Of a stretch of 5,727 bases of DNA, positions 1 to 5,372 are shown piece by piece. This DNA comes from Alphaproteobacteria bacterium (GTDB taxonomy: Bacteria > Pseudomonadota > Alphaproteobacteria > Geminicoccales > Geminicoccaceae), in the NCBI GenBank assembly GCA_026982585.1, contig JALSGW010000058.1, forward strand, positions 1-5,727, written 5' to 3'. The translations under genes and the position numbers were made by a program. The number at the start of each line of letters is the position of its first letter. Positions within the stretch are counted from its first letter, which is position 1. The notes beneath the pieces were generated by a model, which was given only the letters and a program-made list of their open reading frames with translations, did no database searches and was not told where the DNA came from.

Positions 1-577
1 CGGGCCGCTCCTCCACACCCGAGGACACGTCCACCCGCCGCGCCCCGCTGATCGCCACCGCCCGGGCCACATTGTCCGCCCTGAGACCTCCGGCCAGAAA
101 CCACCGCAGCGTGTCCGGCAGATCCCCGAGCAGCCTCCAGTCGAAGGCGAGCGCATTGCCCCCGGGAAGCCGGGCATCGGGCGGCGGCTTGGCGTCGAAG
201 AGAAGATAGTCCGCCTCCCCGGCAAGGGCGAGAGCCGCCTGCACGTCCGCCCGCTCCGCCACCGGACAGGCCCGGATCACGGGACCACCGAACGCCCGGC
301 GCACCGCGGCGAGCCCGCCCTCACCGTGCAGCTGCACGAGGTCCACCCGCCCGGCCTCCACCACCGCCCGCACCTCTTCCTCGGAGGGGCGGACGAACAC
401 CGCCACCACCCGCACCGAGGCCGGCACCTCGGCCACCAGCTCCGCGAACCGCTCCGGCGCTATCGCCCGCGGCGAGGGCGGGTAGAACACGAAGCCGAGG
501 TAATCGGCCCCCGCCGCCACGGCCGCGTCCCTGGCCGCCTCGGAGTTGATACCGCAGATCTTGACCTCGACCCTCAC
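1..577 (-). CDS. trpF: Phosphoribosylanthranilate isomerase (TrpF), 3' end cut by window edge
   Basis: This enzyme isomerises N-(5-phosphoribosyl)anthranilate to CdRP in cytosolic tryptophan synthesis. The window holds 192 codons of a (beta/alpha)8 barrel usually just over 200 residues long, so about 10-20 C-terminal residues are missing. Visible family marks are KICGI at residues 6-10 with the presumed catalytic base Cys8, QLHG at 82-85, LLFDAK with the presumed general acid Asp128, LAGGL at 161-165 followed by N169-V170, and DVSSGVE at 183-189. The last two are the phosphate-binding loops. The start is a GTG at 575-577, chosen because KICG normally lies within the first ten residues. Its GTGA overlaps the pyrF stop by 4 bp, so it is probably translated by coupling to pyrF. 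No frame disruption is seen. In alphaproteobacteria trpB and trpA commonly follow; that part lies outside the window. The identity is secure. Confidence 0.95.
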   Translation of the reverse strand, partial: MRVEVKICGINSEAARDAAVAAGADYLGFVFYPPSPRAIAPERFAELVAEVPASVRVVAVFVRPSEEEVRAVVEAGRVDLVQLHGEGGLAAVRRAFGGPVIRACPVAERADVQAALALAGEADYLLFDAKPPPDARLPGGNALAFDWRLLGDLPDTLRWFLAGGLRADNVARAVAISGARRVDVSSGVEERP

Positions 578-1284
578 CGCTTCTGTCCACCCTCGAGGAC
601 GGCCAACAGCGCCTCGGCGGCAGCCCGCGGATCGCGAGCGCGGGTGATCGGCCGTCCCACCACCAGCCGGTCCGCGCCGGCGGCGAGCACCGCTTCGGGC
701 GTGGCGGTCCGCTTCTGGTCGTCCGCCTGCGGCTGGGGCCGGATTCCCGGCACCACGAGCAGCGGCTTCGGGCCGAAGCGCGCGCGCAGCATCGCCACCT
801 CCCCGGGACTGCACACGAGACCGTCGATTCCCGAGCGCAACGCCAGCTCGGCCAGTCGCGCCACCCGCTCCTCCACCCGGCCCGGCGCGCCCATCCGGGC
901 CAGATCCGCCTCGTCCAGGCTCGTGAGCAGGGTGACGGCGAGCAGCCGCACCTCCGGGCGGCCCGCCGCCGCGCGGGCTTCCGCCGCCGCCTCCAGCATG
1001 GCGGCGCCGCCCTGGGCGTGGAGGGTGAGCATGGCCACCGGCAGCTCGAGCGCCGCCCGCACCGCTCCCGCCACCGTGTTGGGGATGTCGTGCAGCTTGA
1101 GGTCGAGGAACAGGGGCAGCCCGCACGCCGCCACCCGGCGCACCCCCGCCGGCCCCTGGGCGGTGAAGAACTCGAGCCCGAGCTTGAGCGCGCCCACCGC
1201 GCCGGCGAGATCATGGGCGAGCGCCACCGCGCGTTCCAGCGAGGGGGTGTCGAGGGCGCAGATGAGACGGTCGCGGGCCGGCAC
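574..1284 (-). CDS. pyrF: Orotidine 5'-phosphate decarboxylase (PyrF)
   Basis: This enzyme decarboxylates OMP to UMP, the last step of de novo pyrimidine synthesis, in the cytosol. The protein has 236 residues, the normal length for the short bacterial form, and is a complete (beta/alpha)8 barrel. Visible marks are ALDTP at 10-14, KLGLEFF at 34-40 with Lys34, the signature LDLKLHDIPNTV at 60-71 with the catalytic Asp61-Lys63-Asp66 set, TLHAQGG at 87-93, VVPGIRP at 177-183 and VVGRPIT at 208-214 for phosphate binding. The start is a GTG at 1282-1284. An in-frame TAG lies 11 codons upstream with no other usual start codon between, and the conserved strand begins at residue 7. No clear Shine-Dalgarno sequence precedes it, so translation may be weak or leader-dependent. 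The stop overlaps the trpF start by 4 bp. tyrS ends 66 bp upstream, so the gene may be read from the tyrS transcript or from its own weak promoter. Confidence 0.96.
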   Translation of the reverse strand: MPARDRLICALDTPSLERAVALAHDLAGAVGALKLGLEFFTAQGPAGVRRVAACGLPLFLDLKLHDIPNTVAGAVRAALELPVAMLTLHAQGGAAMLEAAAEARAAAGRPEVRLLAVTLLTSLDEADLARMGAPGRVEERVARLAELALRSGIDGLVCSPGEVAMLRARFGPKPLLVVPGIRPQPQADDQKRTATPEAVLAAGADRLVVGRPITRARDPRAAAEALLAVLEGGQKR

Positions 1285-1311
1285 CTGGTGGGATCCGAGG
1301 GCTGCGCGCGC

Positions 1312-1340
1312 TTCCTAGCAGATCCGCGCACGGGCTGCAA
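1312..1340 (-). promoter_or_regulatory. Possible weak promoter for pyrF-trpF
   Basis: In the 66-bp gap between tyrS and pyrF, the minus strand carries TTGCAGC (1334-1340) and GCTAGGAA (1312-1319), 14 bp apart. This partly fits the alphaproteobacterial housekeeping pattern (TTGaCgS, 10-14 bp, GCTAnAWC), keeping TTG, the final GC and GCTA but missing other positions. It would give a leader of roughly 20-25 bases before the GTG of pyrF. The match is weak and transcription through from tyrS is equally possible. Confidence 0.22.
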
Positions 1341-1350
1341 AAGCGGCCGC

Positions 1351-2601
1351 TCAGGACTCGGCCCGGATCAGCACGTGGCGCTTCTTGCCGGCCGAGAGCT
1401 TCAAGCCCTCGGCGCCCACCATGGCCAGGGTGACCACGAGCCGCTCGTCCTCCACCTTTCGTCCGTCCAGCCGGGCGCCGCCGTTGCGGATCAGCCGCCT
1501 CGCCTCGCTCAGGGATTGGGCCAGTCCGGCCCGGGTGAGCAGCTCCACGACCGGCACGCCCTGGGCCAGCCGCGCGCGGGACACCGCCACCACCGGCAGC
1601 CCCTCGAGCCCGTCCCCGGCGCCCTCGAACACCGCCCGCGCGGCCCGGGCGGCCCGCTCCGCCGCCTCCGCCCCGTGGCACAGACGGGTCGCCTCGTAGG
1701 CGAGGATTTTCTTGGCCTCGTTGAGCTCCGCTCCTTCCAGCGCCTCGAGCCTTCGGATCTCGTCCAGGGGAAGCTCGGTGAACAGGCGCAGAAAGCGCCC
1801 CACGTCGGCGTCCTCGGTGTTGCGCCAGAACTGCCAGTAGGCGAAGGGCGAGACCTTGTTGTCGTCCAGCCACACCGCGCCCTGGGCGGTCTTGCCCATC
1901 TTGGCGCCGGAGGCGGTGGTGATGAGGGGGGAGGTGAGCCCGTAGAGCGTGATGCGGTCGGTCTTGTGGGCGAGCTCGATGCCGCAGACGATGTTGCCCC
2001 ACTGGTCGGATCCGCCCATCTGCAGCCGGCAGCCGTAGCGGCGGGCGAGCTCGAGGAAGTCGTAGGCCTGCATCACCATGTAATTGAACTCGAGGAAGGT
2101 GAGCGGCTGCTCCCGCTCGAGGCGCTGGCGCACCGATTCGAAGGTGAGCATGCGGTTGACGGTGAGATGGCGGCCGTAGCGGCGCAGAAAGGGAATGTAG
2201 CGCAGCTCGTCGAGCCAGGCGGCGTTGTCGACCAAGAGCGCACCGCCCTCGCCGAAGTCCAGGAACTTCTGCAGCGAGCGCAGGATGCCCCGTTTGTTGA
2301 CGGCGATGTCCTCGTCGGAGAGCAGCCGGCGGCTTTCGTCCTTGCCCGAGGGATCGCCCACCTTGGTGGTGCCGCCGCCGACCAGCACGATCGGCCGGTG
2401 GCCGGTGCGCTGCAACCAGCGCAACATCATGATGGAGACCAGATTGCCCACGTGCAGGGCGTCGGCGGTGCAGTCGAAGCCCACATAGGCGACCAGGCCC
2501 CCGGCCTGGGCCAGGGCGTCCAGCCCTGCGGGATCCGTGCACTGGAAGATGAAGCCGCGCTCGTCGAGCACGCGCAGGAATTCGGAGCGGAACCCGGCCA
2601 T
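1351..2601 (-). CDS. tyrS: Tyrosyl-tRNA synthetase (TyrRS)
   Basis: This is a class I aminoacyl-tRNA synthetase that activates tyrosine with ATP and charges tRNA-Tyr in the cytosol. The 416 residues match the usual bacterial length. In order: VGFDCTADALHVGN at 40-53, with HVGN (50-53) as the HIGH motif; GGGTTKVGDPSGKDE at 75-89; the tyrosine-binding strand NYMVMQAYD at 173-181 with Tyr174, Gln178 and Asp181; GGSDQWGN at 196-203; the KMSKS loop as KMGKT at 234-238; and a C-terminal S4 RNA-binding domain from about 350 to the end. The KMGKT form and overall wording are, from memory, those of alphaproteobacterial TyrRS. The ATG at 2599-2601 is preceded by GAGGGG only 3 bases away, which runs into the stop of the hydrolase gene 7 bp upstream, so the two are probably co-transcribed and coupled. 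No truncation or missing catalytic residue is seen. Confidence 0.97.
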   Translation of the reverse strand: MAGFRSEFLRVLDERGFIFQCTDPAGLDALAQAGGLVAYVGFDCTADALHVGNLVSIMMLRWLQRTGHRPIVLVGGGTTKVGDPSGKDESRRLLSDEDIAVNKRGILRSLQKFLDFGEGGALLVDNAAWLDELRYIPFLRRYGRHLTVNRMLTFESVRQRLEREQPLTFLEFNYMVMQAYDFLELARRYGCRLQMGGSDQWGNIVCGIELAHKTDRITLYGLTSPLITTASGAKMGKTAQGAVWLDDNKVSPFAYWQFWRNTEDADVGRFLRLFTELPLDEIRRLEALEGAELNEAKKILAYEATRLCHGAEAAERAARAARAVFEGAGDGLEGLPVVAVSRARLAQGVPVVELLTRAGLAQSLSEARRLIRNGGARLDGRKVEDERLVVTLAMVGAEGLKLSAGKKRHVLIRAES

Positions 2602-2608
2602 CTGCCCC

Positions 2609-3274
2609 TCACCGCGCGATCGCCGGGGTCTCGGCGGGTTTGAGGCGCCGGTCCAGATAGGCCTCGCAGACCGATTCGAGCTCCGCGAAGGCGTCGCGGA
2701 AGAAGTGGTCGGTGCCCTCGATGCAGCAGAAATCGATGGTGATACCCCGTTGCTGGGACAGTTTGTTGACCAGCCGCACCACCGCTTCGGTCGGGGTCAC
2801 CATGTCCTTCTCCCCGTGCACGATCAGCCCCGAGGCGGGACAGGGGGCGAGAAAGCTGAAGTCGTAGAGGTTGGCGGGAAGCGCGCAGCAGATGAACCCC
2901 TGCACCTCCGGCCGGCGCATCAACAGCTGCATGGCGATCCAGGCGCCGAAGCCGAAGCCGGCCACCCAGGCGGCGGTGCTGTTGGGGTTGATCTGCTGCA
3001 TCCAGTCGAGCGCCACGGCGGCATCCCGCAGCTCGCCCTGGCCGTGGTCGAACACCCCCTCGGAACGGCCCACCCCGCGGAAGTTGAAGCGCAGGGTCGA
3101 AAAGCCGCGGCGGGCGAAACAATGGAACAGGGTGTAGACCACCCGGTTGTTCATGGTCCCGCCGTGCAGGGGATGGGGATGGAGGATCAGGGCCAGCGGC
3201 GGGTTGGGACCCCTGCCGTGGATGTAGCGGCCTTCCAATCGGCCATCGGCGCCGTTGAAGATGATCTCCGGCAT
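2609..3274 (-). CDS. Alpha/beta hydrolase-fold protein (COG2945-like), nucleophile serine replaced by glycine
   Basis: This 221-residue cytosolic protein resembles the small alpha/beta hydrolases often found beside tyrS and Fe-S genes in alphaproteobacteria; their substrate is unknown to me. Seen in order: LILHPHPLHGGTMNN at 29-43 (first strand and oxyanion loop), RFNFRGVGRSEG at 62-73, WVAGFGFGAW at 103-112, IVHGEKDMVTP at 151-161 with the presumed acid Asp157, and CIEGTDHFF at 184-192 with the presumed His190. The nucleophile elbow should read G-x-S-x-G but reads Gly106-Phe-Gly-Phe-Gly110; codon 108 is GGC, one transition from the serine codon AGC. It may therefore be catalytically dead, work as a binding protein, or use another residue. 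There is no signal peptide or membrane segment. The ATG at 3272-3274 follows AGGTGG with 3-base spacing. The frame is open far upstream, but only as antisense of cysE. The fold is certain, the activity is not. Confidence 0.9.
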   Translation of the reverse strand: MPEIIFNGADGRLEGRYIHGRGPNPPLALILHPHPLHGGTMNNRVVYTLFHCFARRGFSTLRFNFRGVGRSEGVFDHGQGELRDAAVALDWMQQINPNSTAAWVAGFGFGAWIAMQLLMRRPEVQGFICCALPANLYDFSFLAPCPASGLIVHGEKDMVTPTEAVVRLVNKLSQQRGITIDFCCIEGTDHFFRDAFAELESVCEAYLDRRLKPAETPAIAR

Positions 3275-3335
3275 GATCCACCTATCCCGACAGGCTTCTG
3301 CCACCGGTGACCGACCCGCCGCCCGGGGCGGGCGA

Positions 3336-3363
3336 TTGATTCCGCGCTTGGGCCATCTATACT
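3336..3363 (+). promoter_or_regulatory. Sigma70-like promoter of the cysE operon
   Basis: TTGATT (3336-3341) and TATACT (3358-3363) are separated by 16 bp. They match the -35 at 4 of 6 and the -10 at 5 of 6 consensus positions, and form the only AT-leaning patch in this GC-rich region. Transcription would start near 3370, giving a leader of about 110 bases before the cysE ATG at 3479. I found no comparably good promoter on the opposite strand for the hydrolase gene, although one must exist between the two groups or within cysE. Confidence 0.6.
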
Positions 3364-3371
3364 CGCGCGAG
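3362..3371. promoter_or_regulatory. 10-bp perfect palindrome over the -10/start region of the cysE promoter
   Basis: CTCGCGCGAG is a perfect inverted repeat that begins inside the -10 box and covers the predicted transcription start. A protein bound here would block the promoter, so it could be an operator. It does not resemble the AT-rich IscR type 1 or Irr/iron-control sites I know, and CG-rich palindromes arise by chance in DNA of this composition. Regulatory function is only inferred from position. Confidence 0.25.
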
Positions 3372-3395
3372 GCGCTCGGGAGACCGGTTCCGACC

Positions 3396-3426
3396 CCCGC
3401 GCCGGCAGCGCTGCGGCGGGCGCGGG
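3396..3426 (+). promoter_or_regulatory. GC-rich hairpin in the cysE leader
   Basis: CCCGCGCC (3396-3403) pairs perfectly with GGCGCGGG (3419-3426), and the 15-base loop contains a further palindrome, GCAGCGCTGC (3405-3414). In the mRNA this gives a stable stem-loop about 50 bases before the cysE start codon. No run of T follows, so it is not a standard terminator. It could stabilise the transcript or act in leader control. I recognise no riboswitch class in the leader. Confidence 0.35.
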
Positions 3427-3478
3427 AGGGAGCCCGACCGCATCGGCCCGGGCAACCACAATTGGCGTGAGGGCGGGC

Positions 3479-4183
3479 ATGTTCAAGGGGCTGCGTGAGG
3501 ACATCGAGGCGGTGCTGGCCCGCGACCCGGCGGCCCGATCGCGGCTCGAGGTGCTGCTCTGCTATCCGGGCCTGCATGCGATCATGTTCCACCGTCTCGC
3601 CCACCGCCTCTGGCGGCGCGGCTGGACCACCACGGCGCGCTTCATCTCCCAATTGAGCCGCTTTCTGACCGGGATCGAAATCCATCCCGGCGCCCGCATC
3701 GGCCGCCGTTTCTTCATCGACCACGGCATGGGGGTGGTGATCGGCGAGACCGCCGAGATCGGCGACGACGTCACCTTGTACCAGGGTGTGACCCTGGGCG
3801 GGGTGAGCCTCGAGCCGGGCAAGCGCCATCCCACCCTCGAGGACGAGGTGGTGGTGGGGGCCGGAGCCGCGGTGCTGGGTCCGATCCGCATCGGGCGCGC
3901 CGCCCGCATCGGCTCCAACGCGGTGGTGCTCAAGGACGTGCCGCCGGGCGCCACGGTGGTGGGAATCCCGGCCCGGCAGGTGGGACCGCGCCCGGCCGAG
4001 GAGAAGAAGGTGTTCCCCGCCTACGGCACCGCGCCGGGGATGGAGGTCGATCCGGTCAAACGGGTGCTCGAGCGGCTCGAGCGCCGGGTCGAAGAGCTCG
4101 AGCGGCAGCTCGCCGAGATGCGGGCGCGGCAGCCCGAGGAGCCCGAAGAGCGGCCTCCCGAGCGCCGGGCCGGCTGCGGCTAG
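3479..4183 (+). CDS. cysE: Serine O-acetyltransferase (CysE), short form with coiled-coil C-terminus
   Basis: This enzyme transfers acetyl from acetyl-CoA to L-serine, giving O-acetylserine, the direct precursor of cysteine. The 234 residues comprise a short helical N-domain (about 1-60, with LEVLLCYPGLHAI at 23-35 and HRLAHRLWRRG at 38-48) and a left-handed beta-helix of hexapeptide repeats (about 66-168). Key parts are DHGMGVVIGETA at 81-92 with the presumed catalytic His82, YQGVTLGG at 101-108, GKRHPTLED at 114-122 with His117, and VVGIPARQV at 160-168. After 190 a heptad run (V193, L197, L200, V204, L207, L211, M214) predicts a coiled coil, followed by a charged Pro/Glu/Arg tail ending AGCG. 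It lacks the C-terminal Ile that docks E. coli CysE into O-acetylserine sulfhydrylase. ATG 3479 is chosen because GAGGG (3469-3473) lies 5 bases upstream; a GTG at 3467 in frame has no such site. It leads a probable operon; the next gene is 13 bp away. Confidence 0.95.
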   Translation: MFKGLREDIEAVLARDPAARSRLEVLLCYPGLHAIMFHRLAHRLWRRGWTTTARFISQLSRFLTGIEIHPGARIGRRFFIDHGMGVVIGETAEIGDDVTLYQGVTLGGVSLEPGKRHPTLEDEVVVGAGAAVLGPIRIGRAARIGSNAVVLKDVPPGATVVGIPARQVGPRPAEEKKVFPAYGTAPGMEVDPVKRVLERLERRVEELERQLAEMRARQPEEPEERPPERRAGCG

Positions 4184-4196
4184 CCCAACGATCACG

Positions 4197-5342
4197 ATGA
4201 TGTGCCGGGAAGGGCGGCGGATCTACCTCGACCACGCGGCCGGCGCCCCCCTGCTCGAAGCGGCGCGCGAAGCCTGGCTCGAGGCCGCCCGCGAGATCGG
4301 CAACCCGTCCTCGGTGCACGGCTTCGGGCGCGCCGCCCGCCGCCTGCTCGAAGAGGCGCGGGAGGCATTGGCCTGCCGCCTCGGGGTGCATCCGGCGCGG
4401 ATCGTATGGACCAGCGGCGGCACCGAGGCCAACAATCTGGCCCTCGCCCAGGCGGGCGACCGTCCCGCGCTGGTCTCCGCCATCGAGCATCCCTCGGTGC
4501 TGGAGGCGGCTCCGGGGGCGGTGCGCATTCCCGTCACCGCCGCGGGTATCGTCGACCTGGACGCCCTCGAGCGGCTGCTCGCAACACTGCGCCCCGCGCT
4601 CGTCTCGGTGATGTGGGCCAACAACGAGACCGGCATCCTGCAGCCGATCGCCGAGGTGGCGGAGCGGTGCCGGCGTTTCGGCGCCCGGCTGCATGTCGAC
4701 GCGGTCCAGGCTGCGGCCGGGCACCCGCTCGCGATCGACGCGCTCGGCATCGCCTACCTCAGCCTTTCCGCCCACAAGATCGGGGGACCGCCCGGGATCG
4801 GCCTTTTGGTGGTGCCCGAGGGCGAGGTGCTGGTGCCGCTGTTGCGCGGCGGCGGGCAGGAACGGGGCCGGCGCGCCGGCACCGAGAACGTCGCCGCCGC
4901 CTGTGCGTTTCGCGCCGCGCTGGAGGCCGCCGATGCCGCCCAGGCGCGAAGACTTGCCGCCCTTCGCGACGAACTCGAAAGCCGCCTGCTCGCCCGCTGT
5001 CCAGAGGCGGTGGTGGTGGGCCGGACGGCGCCCCGCGTTCCCCACATCAGTTGTATCGCCTACCCCGGTGCGCCGGCGGAGCTGCAGGTGATGGCGCTCG
5101 ATCTCGAGGGGATCGCGGTGAGCGCCGGCAGCGCCTGTTCCTCGGGCAAGGTTCGCCGCTCGCCGGTGCTGGAGGCGATGGGTCTTGCCCCTGAGATCGC
5201 CGGCTGCGCCATCCGGGTGAGCCTCGGCCCGGGCACCGACCGCGACCAGCTTGAGGCCTTCCTCGAGGCCTGGCTGCGGTGCGTTCCGCCGCTTGCCCGG
5301 GAGGCGGTGCCCCTTGCCGAAACCCAACTGCGCACGACATAA
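4197..5342 (+). CDS. iscS: Cysteine desulfurase, NifS/IscS type (PLP-dependent)
   Basis: This enzyme removes sulfur from L-cysteine as an enzyme-bound persulfide, yielding alanine and supplying Fe-S cluster assembly (and possibly tRNA thiolation). The 381 residues form a class V aminotransferase fold. Visible: IYLDHAAGAPL at 9-19, GNPSSVHGFGR at 35-45, TSGGTEANN at 72-80, EHPSV at 97-101 (His98 stacks on PLP), MWANNETG at 139-146, HVDAVQ at 166-171 (Asp168, Gln171), SAHKIGGPPGIG at 191-202 with the PLP lysine Lys194, GGGQERGRRAGTEN at 218-231, and SAGSACSSGKV at 309-319 with persulfide Cys314. The Cys lies in a SACSSGK loop as in NifS/IscS (group I), not the short RxGHHCA loop of SufS. The symbol iscS is by class; nifS-like is equally fair. 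It starts at ATG 4197 (a second ATG follows at once), 13 bp after cysE; no clear Shine-Dalgarno is seen, so coupling to cysE is likely. Confidence 0.95.
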   Translation: MMCREGRRIYLDHAAGAPLLEAAREAWLEAAREIGNPSSVHGFGRAARRLLEEAREALACRLGVHPARIVWTSGGTEANNLALAQAGDRPALVSAIEHPSVLEAAPGAVRIPVTAAGIVDLDALERLLATLRPALVSVMWANNETGILQPIAEVAERCRRFGARLHVDAVQAAAGHPLAIDALGIAYLSLSAHKIGGPPGIGLLVVPEGEVLVPLLRGGGQERGRRAGTENVAAACAFRAALEAADAAQARRLAALRDELESRLLARCPEAVVVGRTAPRVPHISCIAYPGAPAELQVMALDLEGIAVSAGSACSSGKVRRSPVLEAMGLAPEIAGCAIRVSLGPGTDRDQLEAFLEAWLRCVPPLAREAVPLAETQLRTT

Positions 5343-5358
5343 GGACGGACGGGGCGAG

Positions 5359-5365
5359 AGAGGAG
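5359..5365 (+). promoter_or_regulatory. Ribosome binding site deciding the start of the A-type carrier gene
   Basis: AGAGGAG ends 7 bases before the GTG at 5373 and is the best Shine-Dalgarno match in the window. It favours that GTG over the in-frame ATG at 5394, which has only a GGAG at 5381-5384. Confidence 0.55.
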
Positions 5366-5372
5366 CCAGAGG

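Noticed and set aside
326..1318. 330-codon open frame on the + strand, opposite trpF and pyrF
   Set aside because: It covers two well-supported genes on the other strand and has only Ser/Arg/Ala-rich shadow sequence.
1337..1351. Palindrome AGCGGCCGCT followed by TTTT on the - strand just after tyrS, as a terminator
   Set aside because: Allowing for a loop leaves only a 3-bp stem, and the T run is four bases, too weak for an intrinsic terminator.
1018..2643. 541-codon open frame on the + strand, opposite tyrS
   Set aside because: It is antisense to a complete tyrS with all motifs. Its composition (Gly, Ala, His, Gln, Arg rich, no recognisable domain) is that of an antisense shadow in GC-rich DNA.
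3302..3309. Palindrome CACCGGTG between the divergent genes
   Set aside because: Eight GC-rich bases are expected by chance here, and it does not line up with a promoter I can support.
3315..3332. CCCGCC / GGCGGG inverted repeat with a 6-base spacer just upstream of the cysE -35 box
   Set aside because: It is a short, pure GC stem in GC-rich DNA, and no gene end is nearby for it to terminate.
3467..3478. GTG at 3467 as the cysE start
   Set aside because: No ribosome site precedes it, while GAGGG is well spaced for the ATG at 3479, which also gives the usual family N-terminus.
4066..4106. Three near-copies of GCTCGAGCGGC (4066, 4075, 4096)
   Set aside because: They encode Leu-Glu-Arg steps of the CysE coiled coil; codon bias plus heptad repeats explains them.
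3275..4195. Upstream extension of the hydrolase frame on the - strand, giving a 528-residue protein
   Set aside because: The extra N-terminal part lies opposite cysE and has no domain wording. The hydrolase family starts near MPEIIFNG, where an ATG with a ribosome site is present.
4056..5327. 423-codon open frame on the - strand, opposite the desulfurase
   Set aside because: It is antisense to a complete cysteine desulfurase; low-complexity Gly/Arg/Ala/His content and no family features.
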